From Hyphomicrobiaceae bacterium (GTDB lineage Bacteria; Pseudomonadota; Alphaproteobacteria; Rhizobiales; Hyphomicrobiaceae), in NCBI GenBank assembly GCA_025351355.1, contig JANXWC010000185.1, positions 1-64,000 on the forward strand: DNA of 64,000 bases, in the 5' to 3' direction. The translations under genes were made by a program, and so were the position numbers. Every line of letters begins with the position of its first letter. Position 1 is the first letter of the stretch. Positions 52,085-59,875 of this stretch are shown piece after piece. Under the pieces are notes generated by a model. That model was not told the DNA's origin. It did not search any database and was given only the letters and a program-made list of their open reading frames with translations.

Positions 52085-53557
52085 TCACCAAGTGCGGTTC
52101 AGCTGACTAGTTGCTGCAAGTCCCCTGGTTGACGACGAGCTAGGAGCTTTTGCTTTGGGAGCGGGGGCACGTCGCCGGTTCTTCCCAGTTCTTTCGGACC
52201 CGTTTTCGGCCTGAGCGCCCGTTGTGGCTAGCGCCGTAAGGAAGTTCTGCGCCCAGTTAGCCGCAGTGTGTGTTTCAATGTTTTTCATCAAGGATGCGTG
52301 GCGTTGCTGCCTTTCTGGCAGCGACATTTTTATTGCCGAATAAATACTTGTCGACACTTCTTCAACGTTATACGGATTGACAATCAGAGCATCCGATAAT
52401 TGCTCAGCAGCGCCAGCGAAACGAGATAAGATGAGCACTCCGGGATTGGCTGGATCTTGGGCCGCAACATATTCTTTGGCGACCAAATTCATCCCGTCGC
52501 GGAGAGGTGTTACCAAACCTACTGCCGACGACCGATACACGTCGACCAATCTCTCGCGTGCTGTAGTGCGATTGATATAGTGTATCGGTACCCACTCTAA
52601 ATCGCCGTACCGACCATTGATAGATCCGGCGAGTGATTCGAGTTCTTTTCGGATATCATTATATGCCTCAACGCTCTCCCGCGTCGGTGCAGCGATTTGC
52701 GTAAGTATGGCGCGGTTGCAATATTCGGGATGTGAGGACAGAAAATGATCGAAGGCGCGGAACTTCTGCGGTAGTCCTTTTGTGTAATCCAATCTGTCGA
52801 CCCCGATTATTCGCGCAATATGTCCCGAATCGACATAATTTTTAATGGTATTTGGCGATAAGCTCGGTTTAAAGTAACTTGGGTCAATCCCGACGGGAGC
52901 GCTAACGATCGAACATTCTCTATGGCCAATTTTCATACGGCCATCCGGCAACATGTGCGCACCTGCACCGTGGAGCAGAAAATCGATCATGTTGGCGACG
53001 TCGGAAGTTGCCTGCAGGCCAATCAGGTCATAAGCAGCGAAATCTTGCGCTAATTGCAGATATTCAGGAACGGCCATAAATGATTGGGATGGTGGAAATG
53101 GTATGTGCAGAAAAAAGCCGATCTTATTACTTACACCCAATGCCCGAAGTTCTTGGGCTATTGTGATGAAGTGATAATCGTGTACCCAAATTATATCGCC
53201 TGGCGTCAAAAGAGAGACCAGTGCGGATGCGAAACGGCGGTTAACTGCCGCGTATGCATCGAAATATCCTTCTTCAAACCTTGCTAAATCAACTCGATTG
53301 TGGAAAACGGGCCAAAGAACCGAATTTGAATAACCCAGGTAATAGTTTAGATACTCACTTTCCGTCAACGGTAACGTTGCAACAGACAAATGCCGGTTGA
53401 CTTCGAATGATCGTTCATTGTCTATGTTTCCTGACCAACCAAACCAAAGCCCGGCATGCTCATTCAAATAGTCGGAAATTGCCACAGTGACACCGCCGGC
53501 GTGCGTTGACTTATTGGGGTCGGCGACCCTATTCGATACGAAGACGACACGATTCAT
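52085..53557 (-). CDS. otsA: Trehalose-6-phosphate synthase
   Basis: A 490-residue GT20 enzyme that couples UDP-glucose and glucose-6-phosphate. Signature residues are visible in HAGGVTVAISDYL (UDP-glucose loop), GLWFGWSGN, WVHDYHFITIA and RIIGVDRLDYTKGLPQKFRAF (Arg/Lys phosphate site). The last 40 or so residues are a basic, Pro/Ala-rich extension not needed for the fold. It lies between GH15 and GT4 genes on the minus strand with short gaps. Confidence 0.95.
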   Translation of the reverse strand: MNRVVFVSNRVADPNKSTHAGGVTVAISDYLNEHAGLWFGWSGNIDNERSFEVNRHLSVATLPLTESEYLNYYLGYSNSVLWPVFHNRVDLARFEEGYFDAYAAVNRRFASALVSLLTPGDIIWVHDYHFITIAQELRALGVSNKIGFFLHIPFPPSQSFMAVPEYLQLAQDFAAYDLIGLQATSDVANMIDFLLHGAGAHMLPDGRMKIGHRECSIVSAPVGIDPSYFKPSLSPNTIKNYVDSGHIARIIGVDRLDYTKGLPQKFRAFDHFLSSHPEYCNRAILTQIAAPTRESVEAYNDIRKELESLAGSINGRYGDLEWVPIHYINRTTARERLVDVYRSSAVGLVTPLRDGMNLVAKEYVAAQDPANPGVLILSRFAGAAEQLSDALIVNPYNVEEVSTSIYSAIKMSLPERQQRHASLMKNIETHTAANWAQNFLTALATTGAQAENGSERTGKNRRRAPAPKAKAPSSSSTRGLAATSQLNRTW

Positions 53558-53606
53558 TGTAATATTTCTCTTGTCATCGCTACGCTATGTCAAACGGTTG
53601 GAAGTA

Positions 53607-55397
53607 TTAGTTAGTTCCGCTCTGGTCAGACCACGCTTCCGACCATGAGCGGGAAAGTTCAACGGCGGTATTGATAATCCCTGCCATGGAATAGGTTTGT
53701 GGAATGTTGCCCCAAAGCTGGCGGGTGCCGGGATGGATGTCTTCTGAAAGTATACCGAAGCTATTTCTATGACCTAACAGCTCAACAAACATCGCCCGGG
53801 CTTCGTCACGGCGGCCAATGCGAGATAATGCATCAATGTACCAGAATTGGCAGGCTAGAAAAGCTACTTCCGGTGAACCGAAATCATCGGGGGCCGTATA
53901 GCGCATCATAAATCCATTTCGGCTTAATTCCTTGCCAATCACGTCGACGGTGCGAATATATCTTGGGTCGTCGGGCGTGATTAGACCCAACTGCGGAAGA
54001 AGCAAGCAACTGGCGTCGAGATCATCGCTGTCGAACGCGGCTACGAAGGCTCCCCGCCGGGGGTTCCAAGCGCGAGCCAATATTTCGGATTTAATGCGGG
54101 CAGCGTGATTGGCCCAATAGCGGAGGCGTGCCTCTAGTCCAAGGAGCTGGGCGATCCGCGCCAGTCGATCGCATGCTACCCAGCACATTGTTGCCGAATA
54201 GGTATGAACGCGGCTGCGACCTCGATATTCCCACAGGCCGGCGTCGGGTTCGGCGACCAGACGCTTGGCGTGTTCTCCCAGAACTTCGAGCCGATGGAAC
54301 AGTCCTGCGTCACCGGGATGCGGCAATCGCTGGTCAGCAAACATTTGCGCGGCACCCAGAATGATGCTGCCGTAAGTATCGTGTTGGGCTTGCTCGGCTG
54401 CTTGATTGCCAATTCGGACCGGGCCGGTGCCTGCAAATCCTTTTAAGTTTGGCGCAATTTTTTCGATGAGTGGTTCGTCATGAACGATACCGTAGACAGG
54501 TTTGAGAGACGCGGCGTGATCCGTCGCGATATTTGTTATATATCCCAGATACGACTCCATCGTTTGGGTCGCTCCTAGGTTATTCAGGGCTTTAATGACG
54601 AAATATGCGTCGCGTGGCCAGCAGTAGCGATAGTCCCACGTTCTTTCTGTACCCGGCGCCTCGGGAATCGACGTCGTGAGAGCGGCAACGATTGCGCCAG
54701 TTTCATCGAAACTGCAAAGTTTCAGTGAAATGGCCGCCCGAATTACCTCGGTCTGCCACTCAAAGGGAATCCCGAGAGATCGGGTCCATTCTGTCCAATA
54801 CCGAATCGTACGATCCAAAAATTCTTTGGACAAACGATCGACAGACGATTCAATGGGTTCGTCCGCCCCAAAGATTAGTGTCATATTGCGAAGCAAGGCG
54901 AATTCGGATTCCTGCGCGACGTAAGACAGGGGTGCATCTGTCGTAACTCGAAGTGCTGCTGATCCGCCGGTGTATCTGATGTGGCTCGACCCGAGCGACA
55001 AAACTGCGCAATTTTCACCGTAGTTAAAAGTAGGGCGAATGCGTATCGTGATTCGGGGAGTGCCGCTTGCGCATTCGATCCTTCTGATCAGCTGAGGCGG
55101 ATGATGAATGCGTTCAAATTGGGCAAAGCGCGGCATAAAGTCAACAATGCGCACACTATTTTCGGCGTCGTCGGTCAATATCGTCTCAAGTACTGCCGTA
55201 TTGCGCACATAACGGGCCACCGCAGATTTTTTGTTTTTCAGGACAACATCACAAAATCCTTTTTCTTCGCCCGCTGTCAGAAGGTTGCAAAACACGGGAT
55301 CTGAGTCGAATCTTGGAAAACAGAACCATTTTATACGTCCGGCATTGTCAGCAAGCGCCGCAATGCGACCATTGCCGATCGGCGCAAGATTCAACAT
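53607..55397 (-). CDS. Glycoside hydrolase family 15 (glucoamylase/trehalase-like)
   Basis: A 596-residue GH15 protein. The N-terminal beta domain starts IGNGRIAALADNAGRIKWFCFPRFDSDPVF; the (alpha/alpha)6 catalytic domain carries ERTWDYRYCWPRDAYF, the first catalytic Glu in GLWEYRGR, and the second in GILSEDIHPGTRQLWGNIPQTYS. The family includes glucoamylases, glucodextranases and trehalases, so it may hydrolyse trehalose or alpha-glucan. The ATG at 55397 (or GTG 55400) lies about 40 nt after an EcfG promoter; first gene of the operon. Confidence 0.9.
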   Translation of the reverse strand: MLNLAPIGNGRIAALADNAGRIKWFCFPRFDSDPVFCNLLTAGEEKGFCDVVLKNKKSAVARYVRNTAVLETILTDDAENSVRIVDFMPRFAQFERIHHPPQLIRRIECASGTPRITIRIRPTFNYGENCAVLSLGSSHIRYTGGSAALRVTTDAPLSYVAQESEFALLRNMTLIFGADEPIESSVDRLSKEFLDRTIRYWTEWTRSLGIPFEWQTEVIRAAISLKLCSFDETGAIVAALTTSIPEAPGTERTWDYRYCWPRDAYFVIKALNNLGATQTMESYLGYITNIATDHAASLKPVYGIVHDEPLIEKIAPNLKGFAGTGPVRIGNQAAEQAQHDTYGSIILGAAQMFADQRLPHPGDAGLFHRLEVLGEHAKRLVAEPDAGLWEYRGRSRVHTYSATMCWVACDRLARIAQLLGLEARLRYWANHAARIKSEILARAWNPRRGAFVAAFDSDDLDASCLLLPQLGLITPDDPRYIRTVDVIGKELSRNGFMMRYTAPDDFGSPEVAFLACQFWYIDALSRIGRRDEARAMFVELLGHRNSFGILSEDIHPGTRQLWGNIPQTYSMAGIINTAVELSRSWSEAWSDQSGTN

Positions 55398-55442
55398 CAC
55401 GATTTTCCCGCGTTGCAGGTTGCTCAGAAAATGAACCTGTAA

Positions 55443-55467
55443 AACGCCTAATGTGTTTGCAAGTTCC
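55443..55467 (-). promoter_or_regulatory. EcfG promoter of the GH15-otsA operon
   Basis: On the minus strand GGAAC-N16-CGTT is exact (plus-strand AACG 55443-55446 and GTTCC 55463-55467). Transcription would start about 8 nt beyond the -10, giving a leader of about 40 nt before GH15. Confidence 0.85.
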
Positions 55468-55511
55468 GGCTGTTATTTGCACTTATGTCGGGCGGCAGTC
55501 GAATTTTGGGG

Positions 55512-56084
55512 TCAGCCGGGAGTCTTGACTGGAATTTTCGCAGCTAGATCGCTCTGAGTTCTGCGTGGCTCTTTCATGACTTGTTCGCCGGCAGGTCCGG
55601 CTGCCATCAGTTCCGCCAAATGCGCGCGTGCGCGATTGACCCGGCTTTTGACAGTTCCGACGGCACAGCCGGAAATCGTTGCTGCTTCTTCGTAGGAGTA
55701 GCCTTCAGCTCCGACTAGGAGCAGCGCCTCGCGTTGATCGGGTGACAGAAAAGTAAGGGCCTTGCGGAAATCGGAAAGATCGACATGACCATTTTGTTCA
55801 GGCAGCGAAACAAGCTGCGCGGCGGCCTGGCCGTCGACATCCTGAGATTCGCGTCGACGTTTACGTATATCTGAAAAGTAAGTATTGCGAAGGATCGTAA
55901 AAAGCCATGCTTTCAAATTGGTTCCAACTTCAAACTTGTCGCGATTGGCCCAAGCTTTTAAGAGAGTGTCTTGAACTAGGTCGTTGGCTCGGTGGTGGTC
56001 ACCAGTCAGTGATATCGCGAATGCGCGAAGATTAGGAATCGTAGCAACTAGGGCGTCGCGAAGACTTGCGCCAGCTTGAACCAC
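55512..56084 (-). CDS. ecfG: General stress sigma factor EcfG
   Basis: A 190-residue ECF sigma factor of the EcfG group. Region 2 is AFAISLTGDHHRANDLVQDTLLKAWANRDKFEVGTNLKAWLFTILRNTYFSDIRKRRRE; region 4 contains SPDQREALLLVGAEGYSYEEAATISGCAVGTVKSRVNRAR. It directs RNA polymerase to GGAAC-N16-CGTT promoters and is held by NepR without stress. The start is taken at the GTG at 56084 because AAGGAG lies 8 nt before it inside the end of nepR; an ATG at 56102 would place this site inside the gene. It shares one base with the nepR stop (TAGTG). Confidence 0.93.
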   Translation of the reverse strand: MVQAGASLRDALVATIPNLRAFAISLTGDHHRANDLVQDTLLKAWANRDKFEVGTNLKAWLFTILRNTYFSDIRKRRRESQDVDGQAAAQLVSLPEQNGHVDLSDFRKALTFLSPDQREALLLVGAEGYSYEEAATISGCAVGTVKSRVNRARAHLAELMAAGPAGEQVMKEPRRTQSDLAAKIPVKTPG

Positions 56085-56317
56085 TATTTTATCTCCTTGC
56101 ATTCCAGCTCGTGCAACAATTTCAATAGCTGGTCGGGGATCGGTTCGCTGACTATCTGTCCATAAATTGTTCTCAATTGATGGCCGATCAACTTTTGGGC
56201 AGCCTCGTCAATTTTTATGTCGGGAGCCTCAACTGATTCCGGCTTTTTGCGAACATCGGGTGTCAAGTCACCGGGCGATGGGATGAGCACGCTTTCGTCC
56301 TTGTTATTGATCGTCAT
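56084..56317 (-). CDS. nepR: Anti-sigma factor NepR
   Basis: A 77-residue NepR protein that binds EcfG until phosphorylated PhyR takes it away. The conserved helix pair is IGHQLRTIYGQIVSEPIPDQLLKLLHELE (about 44-72), preceded by a flexible acidic N-terminus. The ATG at 56317 is preferred over in-frame upstream codons because it begins the typical short arm. It is encoded directly before ecfG with an EcfG promoter 60-90 nt upstream, giving autoregulation. Confidence 0.93.
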   Translation of the reverse strand: MTINNKDESVLIPSPGDLTPDVRKKPESVEAPDIKIDEAAQKLIGHQLRTIYGQIVSEPIPDQLLKLLHELECKEIK

Positions 56318-56380
56318 GAAGTACCCCGATGTAGCCTGCCGATGAGCGCACGATCCGATCGGTTGAGCCATTGTGCTCCC

Positions 56381-56405
56381 AACGCGATACTTTGGAAAAC
56401 GTTCC
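56381..56405 (-). promoter_or_regulatory. EcfG promoter of nepR-ecfG
   Basis: Exact GGAAC-N16-CGTT on the minus strand (plus-strand AACG 56381-56384, GTTCC 56401-56405). It supports positive autoregulation of the anti-sigma/sigma pair. A weaker plus-strand GGAAC-N16-GATT at 56414 toward phyR has two -10 mismatches and is not called. Confidence 0.85.
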
Positions 56406-56560
56406 GCAATTCTGGAACCTTTCGGTCTTATGAAGATTGTGGTACCGATAGTTCACTGGTGTCGCGAAAATTTCGGGATACCGGTCCAACTCTTGATGTG
56501 AATCAGATAAGATTACCATCGGGAAGATAACAGTACCAGCTTCATGAGGGCATTCGGCTG

Positions 56561-57400
56561 ATGACAAGCTTGGCTCAGACGATCCTGCCGCACCTCCCCT
56601 ATTTGCGCCGGTTTGCTCGAAGTTTGACCGGCAAACAGGCGAGCGGTGATGCGTACGTGGCATCAGTGCTTGAGACGTTGATAGCCGATTCAAGTGCCTT
56701 TCCCGTAAAAATGTCACCCCGATCAGCTCTGTATCGCGTGTTCCTTAAATCGTGGAATGCGGTTTCCATCAACGCTACGACCGAGCCCGTCGTTGGATTT
56801 GACGATGTCAGCATGCGCGCCAACGAAGCCGATAGCCGGTTGGAGTCAATAACGCCGCTGCCGCGACAGGCGTTCTTGTTGATCTCTATGGAAGGGTTTA
56901 CTCCCGACGAGGCGGCGGCAATTCTTGACGTGACTGGCGCGCAGTTTGAATCTTTGCTGGATGCGGCGGCGCGTGAGATTGCTGAGCAAGTGGCGACTAG
57001 TGTGCTTATCATAGAGGATGAGCCACTTATTGCTCTTGATCTTGAGGGTGTTGTCAAGAGTATCGGCCATACAGTGTTGCAGATAGCGCGGACTAAGCGG
57101 GAGGCAGTGGAGGCATTCAAATCCCAACATCCGGGTTTGGTGCTTGCAGATATTCAACTCGCTGATGGAAGCTCCGGCTTGGATGCCGTCAATGAGATAC
57201 TCGGTGAGGCTGAGGTACCCGTGATATTTATTACCGCTTATCCCGAACAAGTTCTCACCGGCTTGCGACCGGAACCAACATTTCTAATTCCGAAGCCTTT
57301 CAAGCATGAAACGGTAAAAGCCGTCATTAGCCAGGCATTATTCTTTAATATGAGGGCTAAAAACAAGAACAAAGCTCATCAACCTAAAAAAATTACCTAG
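56561..57400 (+). CDS. phyR: Response regulator PhyR (sigma-factor mimic)
   Basis: A 279-residue PhyR. Residues 1-140 are a degenerate EcfG-like domain (LPYLRRFARSLTGKQASGDAYVAS, then region-4-like LLISMEGFTPDEAAAILDVT) that binds NepR once released. Residues about 145-262 are a receiver: acidic IEDEP pair, phospho-acceptor D197 in LVLADIQLADGSSG, and K in LIPKPF. The last 15 or so residues are very lysine-rich. It is divergent from nepR-ecfG as usual. No adjacent HWE/HisKA2 sensor kinase gene was seen. Confidence 0.95.
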   Translation: MTSLAQTILPHLPYLRRFARSLTGKQASGDAYVASVLETLIADSSAFPVKMSPRSALYRVFLKSWNAVSINATTEPVVGFDDVSMRANEADSRLESITPLPRQAFLLISMEGFTPDEAAAILDVTGAQFESLLDAAAREIAEQVATSVLIIEDEPLIALDLEGVVKSIGHTVLQIARTKREAVEAFKSQHPGLVLADIQLADGSSGLDAVNEILGEAEVPVIFITAYPEQVLTGLRPEPTFLIPKPFKHETVKAVISQALFFNMRAKNKNKAHQPKKIT

Positions 57401-57509
57401 GAGCGGTCACTTAAGTCTTACGAGTTTCAGATCCCCGGTTCGGCGTCAGGTATCTGGTGTGGACAATTCTGAGATATCGAAATAATTTCGCGAGAGCTTA
57501 TATTTCTTT

Positions 57510-57534
57510 GGAACACAAATTTTTCATGAACGTT
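57510..57534 (+). promoter_or_regulatory. EcfG promoter of the DUF1328 gene
   Basis: Exact GGAAC (57510-57514), 16 nt, CGTT (57531-57534), about 35 nt before the ATG at 57568. Confidence 0.85.
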
Positions 57535-57567
57535 TCCTGTAGCGCAGTCGTTCTTCGGGAGATGAAA

Positions 57568-57741
57568 ATGGGTAATTTACTTCACTATGCGGTTGTTTTT
57601 CTTGTTGTGGCAGTTGTCGCAGCGTTCTTTGGCTTTGGCGGTGTAGCTGGAACGGCGATGGATGGAGCTCGAATTCTTTTCTGGGTCGCAATTGTGCTGT
57701 TCGTAGTCTCCCTTATCGCAAGCCTTATACGTCGTGCCTGA
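57568..57741 (+). CDS. DUF1328 family small membrane protein
   Basis: A 57-residue protein with two helices (HYAVVFLVVAVVAAFFGFGGVAG and ARILFWVAIVLFVVSLIASLI), the DUF1328 pattern including FGFGGVAGTA. CGGGAG lies 7 nt before ATG 57568; an ATG two codons earlier is too close to it. Family members are stress-induced in alphaproteobacteria, agreeing with the EcfG promoter directly upstream. Biochemical role unknown. Confidence 0.9.
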   Translation: MGNLLHYAVVFLVVAVVAAFFGFGGVAGTAMDGARILFWVAIVLFVVSLIASLIRRA

Positions 57742-57774
57742 TAAAATACGGGTGCTGCATATTCAAAAATTGAG

Positions 57775-57805
57775 AGCTGACCGATTCCTGCCGGTCAGCT
57801 TTTTT
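57775..57805. terminator. Bidirectional rho-independent terminator
   Basis: AGCTGACCG (57775-57783) and CGGTCAGCT (57792-57800) form a perfect 9-bp stem with an 8-nt loop, followed by a T-run. It lies between the convergent DUF1328 and AI-2E permease genes. Confidence 0.85.
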
Positions 57806-57818
57806 ATACCCTGGCGAA

Positions 57819-59717
57819 CTAAGCAGATCCAATTGCCGGATCGTTGCGCTGCGTTTTCTCAAGTGTGTTTTTCGAACTATCTAAATTTAATTGAGTAACG
57901 CTGATAGTTTCTCTTACTGCCGATGACATATCGCCCACTGTTCTGTCTACGCGATCGTCTGCGTTGTTGATATTATGTGCACCGTCGCCCCAAAATCCTC
58001 CGAAAATCAATAGACTGGGCGCCATGCGTCGCAATCTCCGTACGACGTAGCGGATTTGAGACGGTGCGGCTTGTGATGCCATCGATGAAACCCAGACGAG
58101 TTTCACCCCATTGAGATTAAGGCGGTTGATGTCGTTTAGCCGGGTATCGGTGAACACGCGGGCGCGTATTCCATGATGATTTAATGCATCGCTCAATATA
58201 GCGGCAATCAATGTATCCAACGGACGCACGCCTATGCAAAGCACCGCGGCATCATCAATCGCAAATTCTGGCTTCAGGTCTGCGACATTCAATATTGGTA
58301 TATCCTCGTTCGGACCATTCTCGTTTTGGCGCGAGTCGTTTCGCGTCAGAGCGAAATCATTCAGATCTTCAACTAGGGCTAATACGGCCTCTCTGAGCTC
58401 CAGCAACCGCTCCGAGCTCAGAGCGCCGCGGGCGGCGTCGTTAGCAGCCAATTGCAAACCTGGAATGGCTATGTGGTCGTAATAATCGACCAACGGAGCT
58501 GTCTGCAGATATTGTTCCGCTTGCTCTGCCGCTTCTGCGGACGCGCCCGCAAGCATGCGATGGTAAAAAATTTCTTCTGGTGCCAAAACCGGTTCGTCAC
58601 CGAGTATGACATCGAGAAATGCCAACCCCTCGATGTGGCGCCCGAGCACGACCAAGCACATCGTGGTTGGTGTCGATATGAGAAGTCCGATAGGCCCCCA
58701 TAACGTGGTCCACAAGATGGCGGATACGACGATCGCCAAGGGTGACAGTCCGGTAGAATGGCTTTGGACCCAAGGTTCCAAGAAGTTTCCTAAAGTAGCT
58801 TCGGCGACTGCAAAAAGCGCGGCAGTTTTAATCGCCATTGTCCAGCCATCGTCGACGGAAGCGGCGAGGAGTATTGGAAATACCGCGGAAAAGATAGCGC
58901 CGATATACGGGACAAATCGCATGAGGCCTGCAAAGACCCCCCAGAGTACTGGGCTGGGAACGCCGAACATCCAAAGACCGAGCGCAATTGTGACGCCAAA
59001 GGCGGTGTTAAGGGCGGTTTGCACCAGAAGTAATTTACTTAGCCGCGACGCCGCGTCTGTCAATGCCGAAGTGGTCCTCTGAATATCATGCGTCCCGACC
59101 AAGCGAATGACGCGGTCCCGAATGTCGTTGCGCTGAATAAGAATGAATACGACAAGAATCAAGACGATCGCGGTGGTTGTGATTGGCATGAGAAGGGCGG
59201 TGATGATGCGCTGGTAGATATCGAGAGGGCGATCCGGGGGTTGTGCTATTTCGACCTGGATGGGGCGTTGCGGTTGGGCCTCAACTGGCTTCGATCCAGC
59301 CTGAGATGACGCACTTTGCCGCTCGAGTTCCTCGCCTAAGCCCCTAAGCGTGGCAGTTGCTTTATCTATCACGCTTGTTTGCGTGGAGCCGACCCGGAAA
59401 GCTTGGAGTTTCTTGCGCAACGTCATTTCATATTTCGGTAGGTCATTGCCAAGGTCGACAACCTGCCGGGCCAACGCAAAGCCGATCAACGCGACGATGC
59501 CCATCGACGAGGCCACAACGATAGCAACTGCCATTCCCCTGGGAATTGAAGCGCGCCTGAGCATTTCGACGAGAGGATTGAGCACAAAGCTTAGAAGGAC
59601 CGCTAAAAATACAGGAACAAGTATTTCTTTGCCAAAGTGCATTGCACTCAAAAGGGCCGCCACCACGATTGCGCCAGCAGCAGCGCGAGGCAAAGTGTCT
59701 TGAACGTCCAAACGCAC
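57819..59717 (-). CDS. AI-2E family transporter (PerM-like) with C-terminal extension
   Basis: A 632-residue protein. Residues 1-370 form the AI-2E/PerM membrane part: paired N-terminal helices, a soluble coiled segment, then LILVVFILIQRNDIRDRVIRL, VPSPVLWGVFAGLMRFVPYIGA and ILWTTLWGPIGLLISTPTTMCLVVLGRH. Residues about 385-632 are extra; the last part (VLCIGVRPLDTLIAAILSDALNHHG, LVWVSSM, LLIFGGFW) resembles a Rossmann-like, cobalamin-binding-type fold but lacks an obvious DxHxxG. Family members export small molecules or ions. The start is a GTG with AGAGG upstream and an EcfG promoter 36 nt before it. Confidence 0.82.
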   Translation of the reverse strand: MRLDVQDTLPRAAAGAIVVAALLSAMHFGKEILVPVFLAVLLSFVLNPLVEMLRRASIPRGMAVAIVVASSMGIVALIGFALARQVVDLGNDLPKYEMTLRKKLQAFRVGSTQTSVIDKATATLRGLGEELERQSASSQAGSKPVEAQPQRPIQVEIAQPPDRPLDIYQRIITALLMPITTTAIVLILVVFILIQRNDIRDRVIRLVGTHDIQRTTSALTDAASRLSKLLLVQTALNTAFGVTIALGLWMFGVPSPVLWGVFAGLMRFVPYIGAIFSAVFPILLAASVDDGWTMAIKTAALFAVAEATLGNFLEPWVQSHSTGLSPLAIVVSAILWTTLWGPIGLLISTPTTMCLVVLGRHIEGLAFLDVILGDEPVLAPEEIFYHRMLAGASAEAAEQAEQYLQTAPLVDYYDHIAIPGLQLAANDAARGALSSERLLELREAVLALVEDLNDFALTRNDSRQNENGPNEDIPILNVADLKPEFAIDDAAVLCIGVRPLDTLIAAILSDALNHHGIRARVFTDTRLNDINRLNLNGVKLVWVSSMASQAAPSQIRYVVRRLRRMAPSLLIFGGFWGDGAHNINNADDRVDRTVGDMSSAVRETISVTQLNLDSSKNTLEKTQRNDPAIGSA

Positions 59718-59752
59718 GTCAACCTCTGCCTTGGTGGGAGCTAACGCCTATC

Positions 59753-59777
59753 AACGCATGCTTCAATCTTTGGTTCC
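59753..59777 (-). promoter_or_regulatory. EcfG promoter of the AI-2E-family gene
   Basis: Exact minus-strand GGAAC-N16-CGTT (plus-strand AACG 59753-59756, GTTCC 59773-59777). It abuts, by 6 nt, an oppositely directed EcfG promoter. Confidence 0.85.
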
Positions 59778-59783
59778 TGGAAG

Positions 59784-59808
59784 GGAACTGTTCCGTGTCA
59801 AGCGCGTT
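59784..59808 (+). promoter_or_regulatory. EcfG promoter of the membrane GTPase gene
   Basis: Exact GGAAC (59784-59788), 16 nt, CGTT (59805-59808) on the plus strand. The two sigma factor sites at this locus are back to back, so both genes should be induced together. Confidence 0.85.
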
Positions 59809-59875
59809 AAATGCATGGCGTAGATAAAGTCGCCAAAGGGTAGCGCATTTTGTTTCGAGCGAGGTGCAAGGCTCG

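Noticed and set aside
56414-56438. EcfG promoter for phyR
   Set aside because: GGAAC-N16-GATT departs at two -10 positions; phyR autoregulation is plausible but this site is too weak to call.
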